This document shows, one piece after another, positions 50,145-62,226 of a DNA stretch of 64,000 bases; position 1 is the first letter of the stretch; each line of letters begins with the position of its first letter. The notes beneath the pieces are model-generated. The model worked only from the letters and a program-made list of their open reading frames with translations. It was not told the DNA's origin and did no database searches. The stretch lies in contig NZ_AJTQ01000139.1 in assembly GCF_000262345.1 (NCBI RefSeq), positions 62,001-126,000 of the forward strand, written 5' to 3'. Made by a program: the position numbers and the translations under genes. Source of the DNA: Streptomyces xiaopingdaonensis (lineage in GTDB: Bacteria > Actinomycetota > Actinomycetes > Streptomycetales > Streptomycetaceae).

Positions 50145-50589
50145 CCGCCGGTGTCAGGAAGCTACTCGCCGCGATGAGTGAACCGAAGAGGAAGAGCCAG
50201 TAGGCGAGCATGTTCAGTCGCGGGAACGCCACGTCCGGAGCGCCGATCTGGAGCGGCATCAGCCAGTTGGCGAACCCGGTGAAGAGGGGCATCGCGAAGA
50301 GCAGCAGCATGATCGAACCGTGCATCGTGAACGCCTGGTTGAACTGCTCGTTCGACATGATCTGCGTACCAGGCCCGGCGAGTTCGGCGCGCATCACCAG
50401 CGCCAGCACCCCGCCGACGGCGAAGAAGACGAGCGCCGAGACGAGGTAGAGCGTGCCGATCCGCTTGTGGTCGGTGGTCGTCAGCCACACGACGACGGAC
50501 GCACCCCGCGGCCGCTCCTCCTCGACTCCGCGCGAACCCTCGTCCGCGGCCTCAGGTTCCTCGATGGCACTCACCGGCCGACTCACCAT
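50140..50589 (-). pseudogene. ctaD: Truncated cytochrome c oxidase subunit I (ctaD remnant)
   Basis: ATG 50589 with GAGAGG upstream opens a reading frame that reads [76 protein letters not shown] and [16 protein letters not shown]: the first 150 residues of CtaD, with two of twelve helices and one haem-a ligand His. Similarity stops at 50140; the frame then runs on as noise to 49930. About 420 residues are missing. It cannot form an oxidase. It looks like a partial duplication joined to another gene, unless the stop of similarity is an assembly artefact. Confidence 0.8.
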
Positions 50590-50871
50590 GCCTCTCGGCG
50601 GCCGGACCCACCGGTCGCCCGTCCACCGCCCGCGGTGGGGCGCACACGTACGGAAGCCGAAGGGGACGGAGTCGGGCGGCGATCCCCGCTCCCTCGGCGC
50701 CGTCCATGCTCGCCGCGGAGCACTCCCCCTCCGTAGGGGCGAGGAACCCCGCGCACAGGGGCCGTTGGGCCCGTTGGCACGCGCCGGCCACCGGGCCGAA
50801 AGGTGTCCGCACCGGGGCCGCCGGGGGAAGCCACCTGGGGCGCCCCCGAGCAGGGTGGCTACCCTCGTCGC

Positions 50872-51444
50872 ATGGTCAATCTGACGCGCATCTACACCCG
50901 GACCGGCGACAAGGGAACGACCGCGCTCGGCGACATGAGCCGTACCCCCAAGACGGACCTGCGGATCACCGCGTACGCCGACGCCAACGAGGCCAACGCG
51001 GTCATCGGCACCGCCCTCGCGCTCGGCGAACTCGAAGAGGAGGTGCGCGAGGTCCTGGTCCGCGTGCAGAACGACCTCTTCGACGTCGGCGCCGACCTGT
51101 CCACACCCGTCCAGGAGAACCCCGCGTACCCGCCGCTCCGCGTCGAGCAGGAGTACGTCGACAGGCTGGAGGAGGACTGCGACCGCTTCCTCGCCCAACT
51201 GGAGAAGCTCCGCAGCTTCATCCTCCCCGGCGGCACCCCGGCAGCAGCCCTCCTCCACCAGGCGACGACGGTCGCACGCCGCGCCGAGCGCTCCACCTGG
51301 GCCGCCCTCGAGGTGCACGGCGACACGATGAACGCACTCACGGCCACCTACCTCAACCGCCTCTCCGACCTGCTCTTCATCCTCGCCCGCATCGCCAACA
51401 AGGCCACGGGCGACGTGCTCTGGGTCCCCGGCGGAGAGCGCTGA
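50872..51444 (+). CDS. Cob(I)alamin adenosyltransferase, PduO type
   Basis: 190 aa. N-terminal ATP loop [11 protein letters not shown] (9-19), [17 protein letters not shown], and the C-terminal motif [13 protein letters not shown] with [13 protein letters not shown]. It converts cob(I)alamin and ATP to adenosylcobalamin, the cofactor required by IcmA. TACCCT lies 7 bases before the ATG, so the mRNA is probably leaderless. Followed after 43 bases by the AEC transporter. Confidence 0.94.
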   Translation: MVNLTRIYTRTGDKGTTALGDMSRTPKTDLRITAYADANEANAVIGTALALGELEEEVREVLVRVQNDLFDVGADLSTPVQENPAYPPLRVEQEYVDRLEEDCDRFLAQLEKLRSFILPGGTPAAALLHQATTVARRAERSTWAALEVHGDTMNALTATYLNRLSDLLFILARIANKATGDVLWVPGGER

Positions 51445-51487
51445 ATCCCTCCGCGCCCGGCCTGCCCCGCGGCCGCCGGGAGGCGAA

Positions 51488-52429
51488 GTGGGCGGTGTGA
51501 TCACGGGGTTCGGGGTGATCGCAGCGGTGATCGCCGCCGGCTGGCTCCTCGGCACGTACGAACTCCTCGGCCCCGGCGGACGCGAGGTGCTCACGCGCCT
51601 CGCGTTCCACATCGCCACGCCCGCACTGCTCTTCGCGATGCTCTCCGAGGCCGACCTCGGCCTTCTCGCCTCGGGTCCGCTCCTGGCGATGGCCCTCTCC
51701 ACGGCGGCGGTCGCCGCGCTCTACGCGGCCCTCGCCGCCCTGCGCCGCTGGCCGGCGGGCGACTCGACGATAGGCGCCCTCTCGGCGTGCTACGTCAACG
51801 CCGGCAACCTGGGCATCCCCGTCGCCGCCTACGTCCTCGGGGACGCCTCCCTCGCGGCGCCGGTGATGCTCTTCCAGCAACTCGTCGTCGGCCCCCTCGC
51901 GTTGACGATCCTCGACGCTACGGGCGACCCCGGGGGGCGCACCGCGCAGCAGCCCCGCCGCAGCCTCGCGCGGCGGCTGAGCGGGCCGCTGCGCAACCCC
52001 ATGGTGCTCGGCTCGCTCCTCGGCGTCGCCGTCGCCGCCACGGGGCTCCGCATCCCCGACCCGGTGCGCGAGCCCTTCGAGCTCGTCGGCGCCATGTCGG
52101 TGCCCGCGATGCTGCTCGCCTTCGGCATCTCGCTCCACGGCAGCGCCGCGCCCGCGCGAGGCCCCGAGCGCGTCCCCGTCCTCGTCGCCGTGGCGCTGAA
52201 GACGGTGGTGCAGCCCGTACTCGCCTGGGCGGCAGGGGCGTGGGTGCTCGGGCTCGGCGGGGCCGAACTCTTCGCCGCCGTCGTGCTCTGCTCGCTCCCC
52301 ACCGCGCAGAACATCTTCACCTACGCCTCCCACTACCGCACCGGCGTGCGCCTGGCGCGCGAAGCGATACTCCTCTCCACGGTCCTCTCCCCGCTCTGCC
52401 TCGTCCCGGTGGCGGCGCTGCTCGGCTGA
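51488..52429 (+). CDS. AEC-family transporter (auxin efflux carrier type)
   Basis: 313 aa, about ten transmembrane helices in two halves. Markers: [16 protein letters not shown]-like [37 protein letters not shown] (the NAGN motif of AEC proteins), [19 protein letters not shown] and [17 protein letters not shown]. These carriers export small organic acids or related compounds. GTG 51488 follows GGGAGG; GTG 51497 is also possible. Ends 4 bases before a convergent gene with no terminator. Confidence 0.87.
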   Translation: MGGVITGFGVIAAVIAAGWLLGTYELLGPGGREVLTRLAFHIATPALLFAMLSEADLGLLASGPLLAMALSTAAVAALYAALAALRRWPAGDSTIGALSACYVNAGNLGIPVAAYVLGDASLAAPVMLFQQLVVGPLALTILDATGDPGGRTAQQPRRSLARRLSGPLRNPMVLGSLLGVAVAATGLRIPDPVREPFELVGAMSVPAMLLAFGISLHGSAAPARGPERVPVLVAVALKTVVQPVLAWAAGAWVLGLGGAELFAAVVLCSLPTAQNIFTYASHYRTGVRLAREAILLSTVLSPLCLVPVAALLG

Positions 52430-52433
52430 GGGT

Positions 52434-52997
52434 TCACCTGCCGGCCGGCACGTCCTCGGACGTCGGCGCCCGCTTCGGCCAGAGCGTGTAACTCGCCGCT
52501 ATCAGCGCCGAGATGCCCGCGACGAAGGCCATCTTCGTCTGCCAGTCACGCAGCGGGGCGGCCTGTGCAGGATCGCCGACGTACCAGATCGCCCCCTGGA
52601 GCAGCACGGCGGCGATCGCGGCGCCGCCCATCGCCCGTGCGCCCATCTTCCACTCGTGGACGGCCCGCGCCCTGCCGTACCGCGGCGGCTTCGCGGGGCG
52701 CGGCCCGCCGGCGAGCCGGTGCGCCGCGTGCCGGTCGGCCCAGGCGACGGCGTAGCGCCCGTGCGTCACGGTGAACCCCAGGTAGACGGCGGCGAGTCCG
52801 TGCTTCCAGTCGGGCTCGGCACCGCGCCCCAGGTCGACGACGCCCGCGACGAGCAGCACCACTTCGAGCGCCGGCTCCATCAGCAGCACGACACCCCCCG
52901 CACGGCGCCGCCGCAGCCCGTACCGCAGGCCCAACCCGGCTGCCAGCAGCACCCAGAAGCCGACCTCGGAGACGACGACGAGCGTGACGATCACCAT
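52434..52997 (-). CDS. Integral membrane protein, hypothetical
   Basis: 187 aa, AAGGGG upstream of ATG 52997. Five predicted helices (VIVTLVVVSEVGFWVLLAAGL in part, GVVLLMEPALEVVLLVAGVV, HGLAAVYLGFTVTHGRYAVA, MGGAAIAAVLLQGAIWYVG, AFVAGISALIAASYTLWP). Family not recognised. Divergent from the kinase at 53206 and convergent with the AEC gene. Confidence 0.78.
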   Translation of the reverse strand: MVIVTLVVVSEVGFWVLLAAGLGLRYGLRRRRAGGVVLLMEPALEVVLLVAGVVDLGRGAEPDWKHGLAAVYLGFTVTHGRYAVAWADRHAAHRLAGGPRPAKPPRYGRARAVHEWKMGARAMGGAAIAAVLLQGAIWYVGDPAQAAPLRDWQTKMAFVAGISALIAASYTLWPKRAPTSEDVPAGR

Positions 52998-53205
52998 TGC
53001 CCCTTTCACGGAACCGAGCCGTACGCACCCAGGCTCCCGTTCCGCACCGCCGCAGGACATCGTCGCCGCAGCCGATCCCTGCCGGCCCGCACTGCATACT
53101 TCGACGTACCCGACCGGCGCCCGGCTGGTCCCGGAAGCCGAGGCGGCGCAGCCCGCGCGCCTCCTACGCTGGTCCCGCGCCCGCACCTCCCCGCGGAAGG
53201 CCCCC

Positions 53206-54453
53206 ATGCACCTCCCCCGACGCCGGCCCGCTCGCGACGACGTCCTCATCGCCGCCGCCGGCCTCGCGTTCGGCCTCGCGCTCTGGAGCCTCGGCGTACT
53301 CGGCGACGCGCAGGAGCGGCACGGCGCGCTCGTCCTCCTCCCGCTCGCCGCCGTGTGCCTCGCGACGCTCGGCCGCCGGACCGCGCAGCCGTGGGTGCTG
53401 CTGCTCGCCGTCCTCGCGCAGCTCGCGGACGCGACGATGGGCACGTTCCTGCCCACGGTGATCCTCTTCACCGACGTCGTCTACGCCTCCGTCCTCTACG
53501 GTTCGCCCCGACTGGGCCGCCTCGTCACCAGAGCGAGCGTGGCGTTCTCCGTCGCCGCCGTTCTCGTCCTGCTCGCGCTCGTCCCGCCGGGGGAGGTGCT
53601 GCTCTTCGGGGCGCTCTGCGCCGGCCTCACCGTGGCGCCCGCATGGACGGGGCTGGTGCTGCGCGACCACAGGGAGGCGGCGGCAGCGGAGCGGCTGCGC
53701 GCCGAACAGACCGCGCTGCTCGCGGAGTTCGACCGGAACCAGGCCGTCCAGGAGGAACGGGCGCGGATGGCGAGGGAGCTCCACGACGTCGTCGCCAACC
53801 ACCTCTCGGCGATCGCCATCCACGCCACGGCGGCGCAGGCGGCGGCCGACGGGCGCGAGGACGCCGAAGACGGCGGCGGGCAGGCCGCCGAGGCCGCACA
53901 GCGGGCGCTCGGCGTCATCCGGGAGAACAGCGTCCGCGGGCTCACCGAGATGCGGCGGCTCATCGGCCTCCTCCGCGACGCGGAGGGCGCGGACGAGGGC
54001 CCCACGGCCTCGCCGAGCCTCGACGCGCTCGACGCGCTCCTCGCCCGCTGCCGCGCGGCCGCCGCCCCGGAGACGGCAGAGTCCTTCGCCTTCGTGCTCA
54101 AGGACGAGCGCACCTCGGCGGCACCGCTCCCCGCCCCGGTCGAGCTCGCCGCGTACCGCATCGTCCAGGAGGCCGCCACCAACGCGCTGAAGCACGCGGC
54201 GCCCGGTGAGGTCACCGTCCGGCTCGCACGGCCGCGTCCGGAGTCGGCGCTCACCGTCCACGTCGCCAGCGCGATGCAGCGGGACGGCGCGCACGTGAGC
54301 GGACCGCGCGCCCCGGGTGCCGGCGCCGGGCTCGTCGGCATGCGGGAGCGAGCGGCGCTCCTCGGCGGGGAGTTGGAGGCCGGGCCCGACGCGGAGGGAG
54401 CACGCTGGGAGGTACGGGCGCGGCTGCCCGTCGCAGGAGAGGAGCGAAGGTGA
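53206..54453 (+). CDS. NarL-class sensor histidine kinase
   Basis: 415 aa. Four to five N-terminal helices (about 13-150), no large extracellular domain, then HisKA_3 with H193 (ARMARELHDVVANHLSAIA) and HATPase_c (AAYRIVQEAATNALKHA, GLVGMRERAALLGGELEAG). GGAAGG precedes the ATG. Overlaps the response regulator by 4 bases (GTGA). Stimulus unknown; the membrane-embedded sensor layout is that of intramembrane-sensing kinases, often envelope stress. Confidence 0.92.
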   Translation: MHLPRRRPARDDVLIAAAGLAFGLALWSLGVLGDAQERHGALVLLPLAAVCLATLGRRTAQPWVLLLAVLAQLADATMGTFLPTVILFTDVVYASVLYGSPRLGRLVTRASVAFSVAAVLVLLALVPPGEVLLFGALCAGLTVAPAWTGLVLRDHREAAAAERLRAEQTALLAEFDRNQAVQEERARMARELHDVVANHLSAIAIHATAAQAAADGREDAEDGGGQAAEAAQRALGVIRENSVRGLTEMRRLIGLLRDAEGADEGPTASPSLDALDALLARCRAAAAPETAESFAFVLKDERTSAAPLPAPVELAAYRIVQEAATNALKHAAPGEVTVRLARPRPESALTVHVASAMQRDGAHVSGPRAPGAGAGLVGMRERAALLGGELEAGPDAEGARWEVRARLPVAGEERR

Positions 54454-55172
54454 ACCAGGCCGAAACGGGGCGCCCCGTCCGGGTGCTCGTGGCGGAGGAC
54501 CAGCAGGCGGTGCGCGCGGGGCTCGTGCTGATCCTCGGGGGCGCGCGGGGCGACCCGCCGCTCGAGGTCGTGGCGGAGGCGGGCGACGGGGAGGAGGCCG
54601 TGGCCCTCGCCCGCGAACTGCGCCCCGACGTCGTTCTGATGGACGTGCAGATGCCGCGGCTCGACGGGGTCAGCGCCACCCGGCGGATCACGGCGGAGCG
54701 CCTCGCGGACGTCCTCGTGCTCACCACTTTCGACCTCGACGAGTACGTCTTCGGGGCGCTGCGTGCCGGCGCCTCGGGGTTCCTCCTCAAGGAGAGCGAG
54801 GCGTCCGCGGTCGTCTCCGCCGTGCGTACGGTCGCCGCGGGCGAGGGCATGATCGCGCCGGCGGTGACCCGGCGTCTGATCGCGGAGTTCGCCCTCTCCT
54901 CCCCCGGCGGTCCCGCGGGGGAGCCGGAAGGGCTGGCGGAACTCACCAGGAAGGAGCGCGAGGTGCTCGCTCGGCTCGGCGAGGGTCTCTCCAACTCGGA
55001 AGTGTCACAGGTGCTTTCGATGGCGGAGGCCACGGTGAAGACGCATGTCAGCCGGCTGCTCGCCAAGCTCGACCTGCGCAGCCGCACGCAGGCGGCGGTG
55101 TTCGCGCAGGAGTGGGGGGTCGTGCCGGGCACGGAAGACGACCCGAACGGGCAGTCCCCTAGGCGACGTTGA
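54450..55172 (+). CDS. NarL/LuxR-family response regulator
   Basis: 240 aa. Receiver with D65 (VVLMDVQMPRLDG), T-S-type TTFDLDEYV and FLLKES. C-terminal LuxR HTH: LTRKEREVLARLGEGLSNSEVSQVLSMAEATVKTHVSRLLAKL (in parts). GTG start overlaps the kinase stop. The last 14 bases overlap the 3' end of the convergent DUF2550 gene. Targets unknown. Confidence 0.93.
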   Translation: MNQAETGRPVRVLVAEDQQAVRAGLVLILGGARGDPPLEVVAEAGDGEEAVALARELRPDVVLMDVQMPRLDGVSATRRITAERLADVLVLTTFDLDEYVFGALRAGASGFLLKESEASAVVSAVRTVAAGEGMIAPAVTRRLIAEFALSSPGGPAGEPEGLAELTRKEREVLARLGEGLSNSEVSQVLSMAEATVKTHVSRLLAKLDLRSRTQAAVFAQEWGVVPGTEDDPNGQSPRRR

Positions 55173-55611
55173 CGCGCTGCCCCGGCGGCGCCGCCTCCAG
55201 CCAGGCGAGGAAACCGGTGAGCGCGTCCTCGCTCATCGCCAGCTCCACCCGCACCCCGTGGAGCGCGCACGCGAGGATCACGGCGTCGGAGAGGAGTGCC
55301 AACTCCTCCTCCCCCTGCGGCAGTCGGCGCTCCAGGACCTCGATCCCGCCCCTGACGAGGAACCGCTTGGGGCGAGGCGCGTACGAGAAGACCCGGAACC
55401 ACTCGATCCGGTCACCGTTGTAGCGCGCGACGCCGTACGCCCACCCCGTACCCGTCGGCTCGGCCGCCTCCTGCTCGGAGACCGCCCAGCGCAGGTTGCA
55501 GTCGAAGGTGCCGCCGGTGCGCTGGATCAGCCGCCGGCGCACCCCGAAGGCGAACAACCCCCCCGCCACCAGCAGAACGACCGCGCCGCACAGCAGCAGA
55601 GCGAGGACCAT
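55159..55611 (-). CDS. DUF2550 membrane protein
   Basis: 150 aa. One N-terminal helix (VLALLLCGAVVLLVAGGLFAF, in part), then a cytoplasmic domain FDCNLRWAVSE, GWAYGVARYNGDRIEWFRVFSY, RPKRFLVRGGIEVLERR. Conserved downstream of atpC in actinobacteria (SCO5375 in S. coelicolor), function unknown. ATG 55611 with GAGGAGG upstream. Convergent overlap with the response regulator. Confidence 0.9.
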   Translation of the reverse strand: MVLALLLCGAVVLLVAGGLFAFGVRRRLIQRTGGTFDCNLRWAVSEQEAAEPTGTGWAYGVARYNGDRIEWFRVFSYAPRPKRFLVRGGIEVLERRLPQGEEELALLSDAVILACALHGVRVELAMSEDALTGFLAWLEAAPPGQRVNVA

Positions 55612-55709
55612 CTTCACCGACCTCCTCGCCGAGACTCGAACCGCCGCCCCGCGAGGAGCGACGCGGGCGCCGTTCCCCGCGGGCCCGGCGACCCCACCTG
55701 TATGGCTAC

Positions 55710-55763
55710 AGCCGCGGACGGCCCCGGCGAACACAATTCGGTTCGCCAGTGCCGTCCGCGGCT
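55710..55763 (-). terminator. Nested hairpin terminating the atp operon
   Basis: Outer 13-bp stem AGCCGCGGACGGC/GCCGTCCGCGGCT and inner GGCGAAC/GTTCGCC, 37 bases after the atpC stop and before the DUF2550 gene. Confidence 0.8.
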
Positions 55764-55799
55764 GAGTGTCGTACCCGTCGTATCAGCCCCGCCAATACA

Positions 55800-56183
55800 T
55801 CAACGCGCCGCCGTCACCGAACGGAGGCGGACGTCCGCGCGACGCTCGGCGTGCGCGTCCGCGTCCTCCTTCGCACGCTCCAGGGCACGCTCGGCACGCT
55901 CGACGTCGATCTCGTCGGTGAGCTCCGCGATCTCGGCGAGGATCGAGAGCTCGTTCTCGGAGAAGGAGATGAAGCCGCCGTGCACGGCGGCGACGACGGT
56001 GCCGTCGCCGCTCTCCCCCGTCGTACGGATGGTGACCGGGCCGGAGTCCAGCACACCGAGCAGCGGCTGGTGCCCGGGCATGACGCCGATGTCACCCGAC
56101 GAGGTGCGCGCGACGACCAGGCTGGCCTGCCCCGACCAGACCTTGCGGTCGGCGGCGACCAACTCGACGTGCAGCTCAGCCAC
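55800..56183 (-). CDS. atpC: ATP synthase epsilon subunit
   Basis: 127 aa. Beta-sandwich start MAELHVELVAADRKVWSGQA, then VMPGHQPLLGVLDSGPV and the helical C-terminus (AERALERAKEDADAHAERR) that acts as a regulator of rotation. Last gene of the operon; 84 bases after atpD. Confidence 0.95.
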   Translation of the reverse strand: MAELHVELVAADRKVWSGQASLVVARTSSGDIGVMPGHQPLLGVLDSGPVTIRTTGESGDGTVVAAVHGGFISFSENELSILAEIAELTDEIDVERAERALERAKEDADAHAERRADVRLRSVTAAR

Positions 56184-56267
56184 TGTGGCTCCTCAGACTG
56201 GGATGGGGATCAGGATAAGGGGTGCGGACACGGGGGCGGGAAGCGCACCCGCCCCCGCGGAGCGACG

Positions 56268-58669
<2,402 letters not shown>

Positions 58670-58671
58670 GC

Positions 58672-60243
58672 TCAGCCCTCGCCCAGGAGCTTGCCGTCCG
58701 AGGTCTCGAACTGCTTCCTGAACTCGTCGACCGCGTCGCCGAGGGCCGTGAGCGTGTCGTCGGACATCTTGCCGCCCTCGACGATGCTCGTGAGCAGACC
58801 CTTCTGCGTGCGGTGCATGTACTCCAGCAGCTCGGTCTCGAAGCGCTTGACGTCCTCGACCGGCACGTCGTCCATCTTGCCCTTGGTGCCGGACCAGACG
58901 GAGACGATCTGGTCCTCGGTGGAGAACGGCGCGTACTGCGGCTGCTTGAGCAGCTCGGTCATCCGCTTACCGCGCTCCAGCGCCTGCTTCGACGCGGCGT
59001 CGAGGTCGGAGCCGAAGGCCGCGAAGGACTCCAGCTCGCGGTACTGCGCCAGGTCGACGCGGAGCGACCCCGTGATCTGCTTGATCGCCTTGTGCTGGGC
59101 CGAACCACCCACACGGGAGACCGAGATGCCGACGTTGAGCGCGGGGCGCTGGCCGGCGTTGAAGAGGTCGGACTCCAGGAAGCACTGGCCGTCGGTGATG
59201 GAGATGACGTTGGTCGGAATGAACGCCGAGACGTCGTTCGCCTTCGTCTCGACGATCGGGAGGCCCGTCATCGAACCGGCACCCATGTCGTCGGAGAGCT
59301 TCGCGCAGCGCTCCAGCAGCCGCGAGTGCAGGTAGAAGACGTCGCCCGGGTAGGCCTCGCGGCCCGGCGGACGACGGAGCAGCAGCGAGACCGCACGGTA
59401 GGCGTCGGCCTGCTTGGTGAGGTCGTCGAAGACGACGAGGACGTGCTTGCCCTGGTACATCCAGTGCTGGCCGATCGCCGAACCGGTGTACGGGGCGATG
59501 TACTTGAAGCCGGCCGGGTCGGAGGCGGGAGCGGCCACGATGGTCGTGTACTCCAGCGCACCGGCCTCCTCCAGGGAGCCGCGCACCGAGGCGATCGTGG
59601 AGCCCTTCTGGCCGACCGCGACGTAGATGCAGCGCACCTGCTTGTCGGGGTCGCCCGAGCGCCAGTTCTCGCGCTGGTTGATGATCGTGTCGACGCAGAG
59701 CGCGGTCTTGCCGGTCTGACGGTCGCCGATGACGAGCTGGCGCTGGCCGCGGCCGACCGGCGTCATCGTGTCGACCGCCTTGTAGCCGGTCTCCATCGGC
59801 TCGTGCACCGACTTGCGCTGCATCACCGTGGGGGCCTGCAGTTCGAGGGCGCGGCGGCCCTCGGTCTCGATCTCGCCGAGGCCGTCGATCGGGGCGCCCA
59901 GCGGGTCGACGACGCGGCCGAGGTAGCCGTCGCCGACCGGGACGGAGAGCACCTCGCCGGTGCGGTACACCGACTGGCCCTCCTCGATGCCGCTGAACTC
60001 ACCCAGCACGACCGTGCCGACCTCGCGCTCGTCGAGGTTGAGGGCGAGGCCGAGGGTGCCGTCCTCGAACTTCAGCAGCTCGTTCGCCATGGCCGAGGGG
60101 AGCCCCTCGACCCTTGCAATGCCGTCGCCGGCAACGCTGACCGTACCGACCTCTTCGCGCGAGGCCGCGTCCGGTGTGTACGACTGGACAAAGTTCTCCA
60201 GCGCGTCCCGGATCTCATCCGGCCGGATCGTGAGCTCCGCCAT
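58672..60243 (-). CDS. atpA: ATP synthase alpha subunit
   Basis: 523 aa. P-loop GDRQTGKT (173-180), [13 protein letters not shown], and the non-catalytic nucleotide fold. Start 60243. A 267-base gap with strong hairpins separates it from atpH upstream, the largest gap in the operon apart from that before atpB. Confidence 0.97.
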   Translation of the reverse strand: MAELTIRPDEIRDALENFVQSYTPDAASREEVGTVSVAGDGIARVEGLPSAMANELLKFEDGTLGLALNLDEREVGTVVLGEFSGIEEGQSVYRTGEVLSVPVGDGYLGRVVDPLGAPIDGLGEIETEGRRALELQAPTVMQRKSVHEPMETGYKAVDTMTPVGRGQRQLVIGDRQTGKTALCVDTIINQRENWRSGDPDKQVRCIYVAVGQKGSTIASVRGSLEEAGALEYTTIVAAPASDPAGFKYIAPYTGSAIGQHWMYQGKHVLVVFDDLTKQADAYRAVSLLLRRPPGREAYPGDVFYLHSRLLERCAKLSDDMGAGSMTGLPIVETKANDVSAFIPTNVISITDGQCFLESDLFNAGQRPALNVGISVSRVGGSAQHKAIKQITGSLRVDLAQYRELESFAAFGSDLDAASKQALERGKRMTELLKQPQYAPFSTEDQIVSVWSGTKGKMDDVPVEDVKRFETELLEYMHRTQKGLLTSIVEGGKMSDDTLTALGDAVDEFRKQFETSDGKLLGEG

Positions 60244-60450
60244 CTGGGTTCCCTGCTCTCCTTGTTGGGACCGTAAGTCACTTCGGGCCTGGGGCCGCCG
60301 CTTCGGCGACGCTCACCTGAGCTTCCCCAGGAGATCCCCTGTACGGCCCAACTCGGGCCGCTGTCGTGCTTGTTGAGTTGGTGTGGCGCCTGCGGCGCCG
60401 AGGTGCTGCCTGCTGCCCTGGGGCGTCGGCAGCGACCCGCGGTGGACGTC

Positions 60451-60507
60451 CGGAGCCGCGCGGCTCCGCCTCCCCCGGCGACCGGCCTGCGGCCGATCGC
60501 CCCGGGG
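60451..60507 (-). other. Hairpins in the atpH-atpA gap
   Basis: A perfect 18-base palindrome (60451-60468, CGGAGCCGC/GCGGCTCCG) and a second stem GGCGACCGGCC/GGCCGATCGCC (60477-60501, one mismatch). A small GGCGCC-tgc-GGCGCC hairpin is at 60385-60399. These may be mRNA processing or attenuation sites. Confidence 0.5.
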
Positions 60508-60510
60508 ACG

Positions 60511-61323
60511 TCAGCCGGCCATCCGCCGTTCCGCCTCCCCGACGCGCTCCGCGAGGGAGCCGTCGATGACCTCGTCCCCGACCCGGACCGAGATCCCGCC
60601 GAGGATCGTCGGGTCGACGTCGAGGTTGAGGTGGACCTCGCGTCCGTACAGCTTCGCGAGTGCGGCGCCGAGGCGCTGCTTCTGCTGGTCGCTGAGCGGG
60701 ACTGCGGAGGTCACCACGGCGACCGACCGGTTGCGCCGCTCGGCCGCCAGCTTGGACAGACCTTCGAGTCCGCCCTCAAGGCTACGTCCTCGCGACTCGG
60801 TGACGAGCCTGGTGATCAGACGCTCGGTGACGGGCTCGGCCCGGCCCCCGAGCAGCCGGTGCACCAGCTCGGCCTTGGCCTCACCGCCGGACTCCCGCGA
60901 GAGCGCGGCCCGCAGCCGCGGCTCCGCGCTCAGGATGCGGCCGAAGCGGAAGAGCTCGTCCTCGACGCCGTCGAGGGAGCCGTCGCGCTCGGCTGCGATG
61001 AGGTCGGCGGAGTCGGCGAGCTCTTCGACGGTGTCGACGAGGTCACGCGAGACCGACCAACGCGACCGCACCATGCCCGCGGCGAGGTCGACGACCTCGC
61101 CGCTCACCTTGTCGCCGAGGACGCGCCTGACGAGTCCGGCCTTGGCCTCACCGTCCTGCGAAGGGTCGGTGAGGGCTCGCCTGAGCCCGACCTCGCGCTC
61201 CAACAGGGCTGTCACGGCGGCGAGCTCGTCGGCGAGAGACCTGGCGTCGGCCGACGTGCCGTCGGCGAGCGCCTGCAGGTTCTCGCGTGCGGCTGCCGCC
61301 GCCTCACGGCTCGCTCCGTTCAT
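60511..61323 (-). CDS. atpH: ATP synthase delta subunit
   Basis: 270 aa, longer than E. coli delta (177) as usual in actinobacteria. C-terminal TSAVPLSDQQKQRLGAAL and VDPTILGGISVRVGDEVIDGS are the conserved OSCP signature. Start ATG overlaps the atpF stop (ATGA). Confidence 0.93.
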   Translation of the reverse strand: MNGASREAAAAARENLQALADGTSADARSLADELAAVTALLEREVGLRRALTDPSQDGEAKAGLVRRVLGDKVSGEVVDLAAGMVRSRWSVSRDLVDTVEELADSADLIAAERDGSLDGVEDELFRFGRILSAEPRLRAALSRESGGEAKAELVHRLLGGRAEPVTERLITRLVTESRGRSLEGGLEGLSKLAAERRNRSVAVVTSAVPLSDQQKQRLGAALAKLYGREVHLNLDVDPTILGGISVRVGDEVIDGSLAERVGEAERRMAG

Positions 61324-61865
61324 CGGCCTGCCTCGGCCTTCTCCTCGAGGTCGTCGAGGAACCGGTCGATCGTGCGGCTCTGCCTGGCGTGGTCCTCAAG
61401 GGACTCGCCGACCAGCTTGCCGGCGAGCTCGGTCGCGAGCTTGCCGACGTCCTGGCGCAGCGCCTGGGCGGCCTGCTTGCGGTCCGCCTCGATCTGGGTG
61501 TGGCCGGCCGCGACGATCTCGTCGCGCTGCCGCTGGCCTTCGGCACGCATCTCGGCGATGAGCGCCGCACCCTGCTCCTGCGCCTCGGAGCGCAGCCGGG
61601 CGGCCTCGTGGCGGGCCTCCGCGAGCTGGTCCTTGTACTGCTGGAGGACGTCGTTCGCTTCTTGCTGGGCCGCCTCGGCCTTCTCGATGCCGCCCTCGAT
61701 GGCCTCACGGCGCTCGTCCAGAACCTTGTTGATGTTCGGGAGGAGCTTCTTCCAGAGGAAGAAGAAGACGATGGCGAAAGCGAGCAGGCCGATGACGAGC
61801 TCTGGAATCGGCGGGACGAGGGGGTTCTGCTCCTCCTCGGCCGCCAGCTGAACCAGGGCGTTCAC
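61320..61865 (-). CDS. atpF: ATP synthase subunit b
   Basis: 181 aa. One membrane helix (ELVIGLLAFAIVFFFLWKKL) then a long charged helix (INKVLDERREAIEGGIEKAE) forming the peripheral stalk. Overlaps atpH by 4 bases. Confidence 0.95.
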   Translation of the reverse strand: MNALVQLAAEEEQNPLVPPIPELVIGLLAFAIVFFFLWKKLLPNINKVLDERREAIEGGIEKAEAAQQEANDVLQQYKDQLAEARHEAARLRSEAQEQGAALIAEMRAEGQRQRDEIVAAGHTQIEADRKQAAQALRQDVGKLATELAGKLVGESLEDHARQSRTIDRFLDDLEEKAEAGR

Positions 61866-61906
61866 ATCAGTGCCTTTCGTCGACAGAAGCAGTTCGGTGA
61901 GTGGAA

Positions 61907-62167
<261 letters not shown>

Positions 62168-62226
62168 TCATGCGGGCCGGTGGGGGTTGGCCACCGGTTG
62201 GCCTGAGCCGGGGAACCGGGCGGTGC

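Noticed and set aside
50590-51702. Upstream extension of the ctaD frame to 51702
   Set aside because: It is antisense to the cobalamin adenosyltransferase; CtaD similarity and a ribosome site begin only at ATG 50589.
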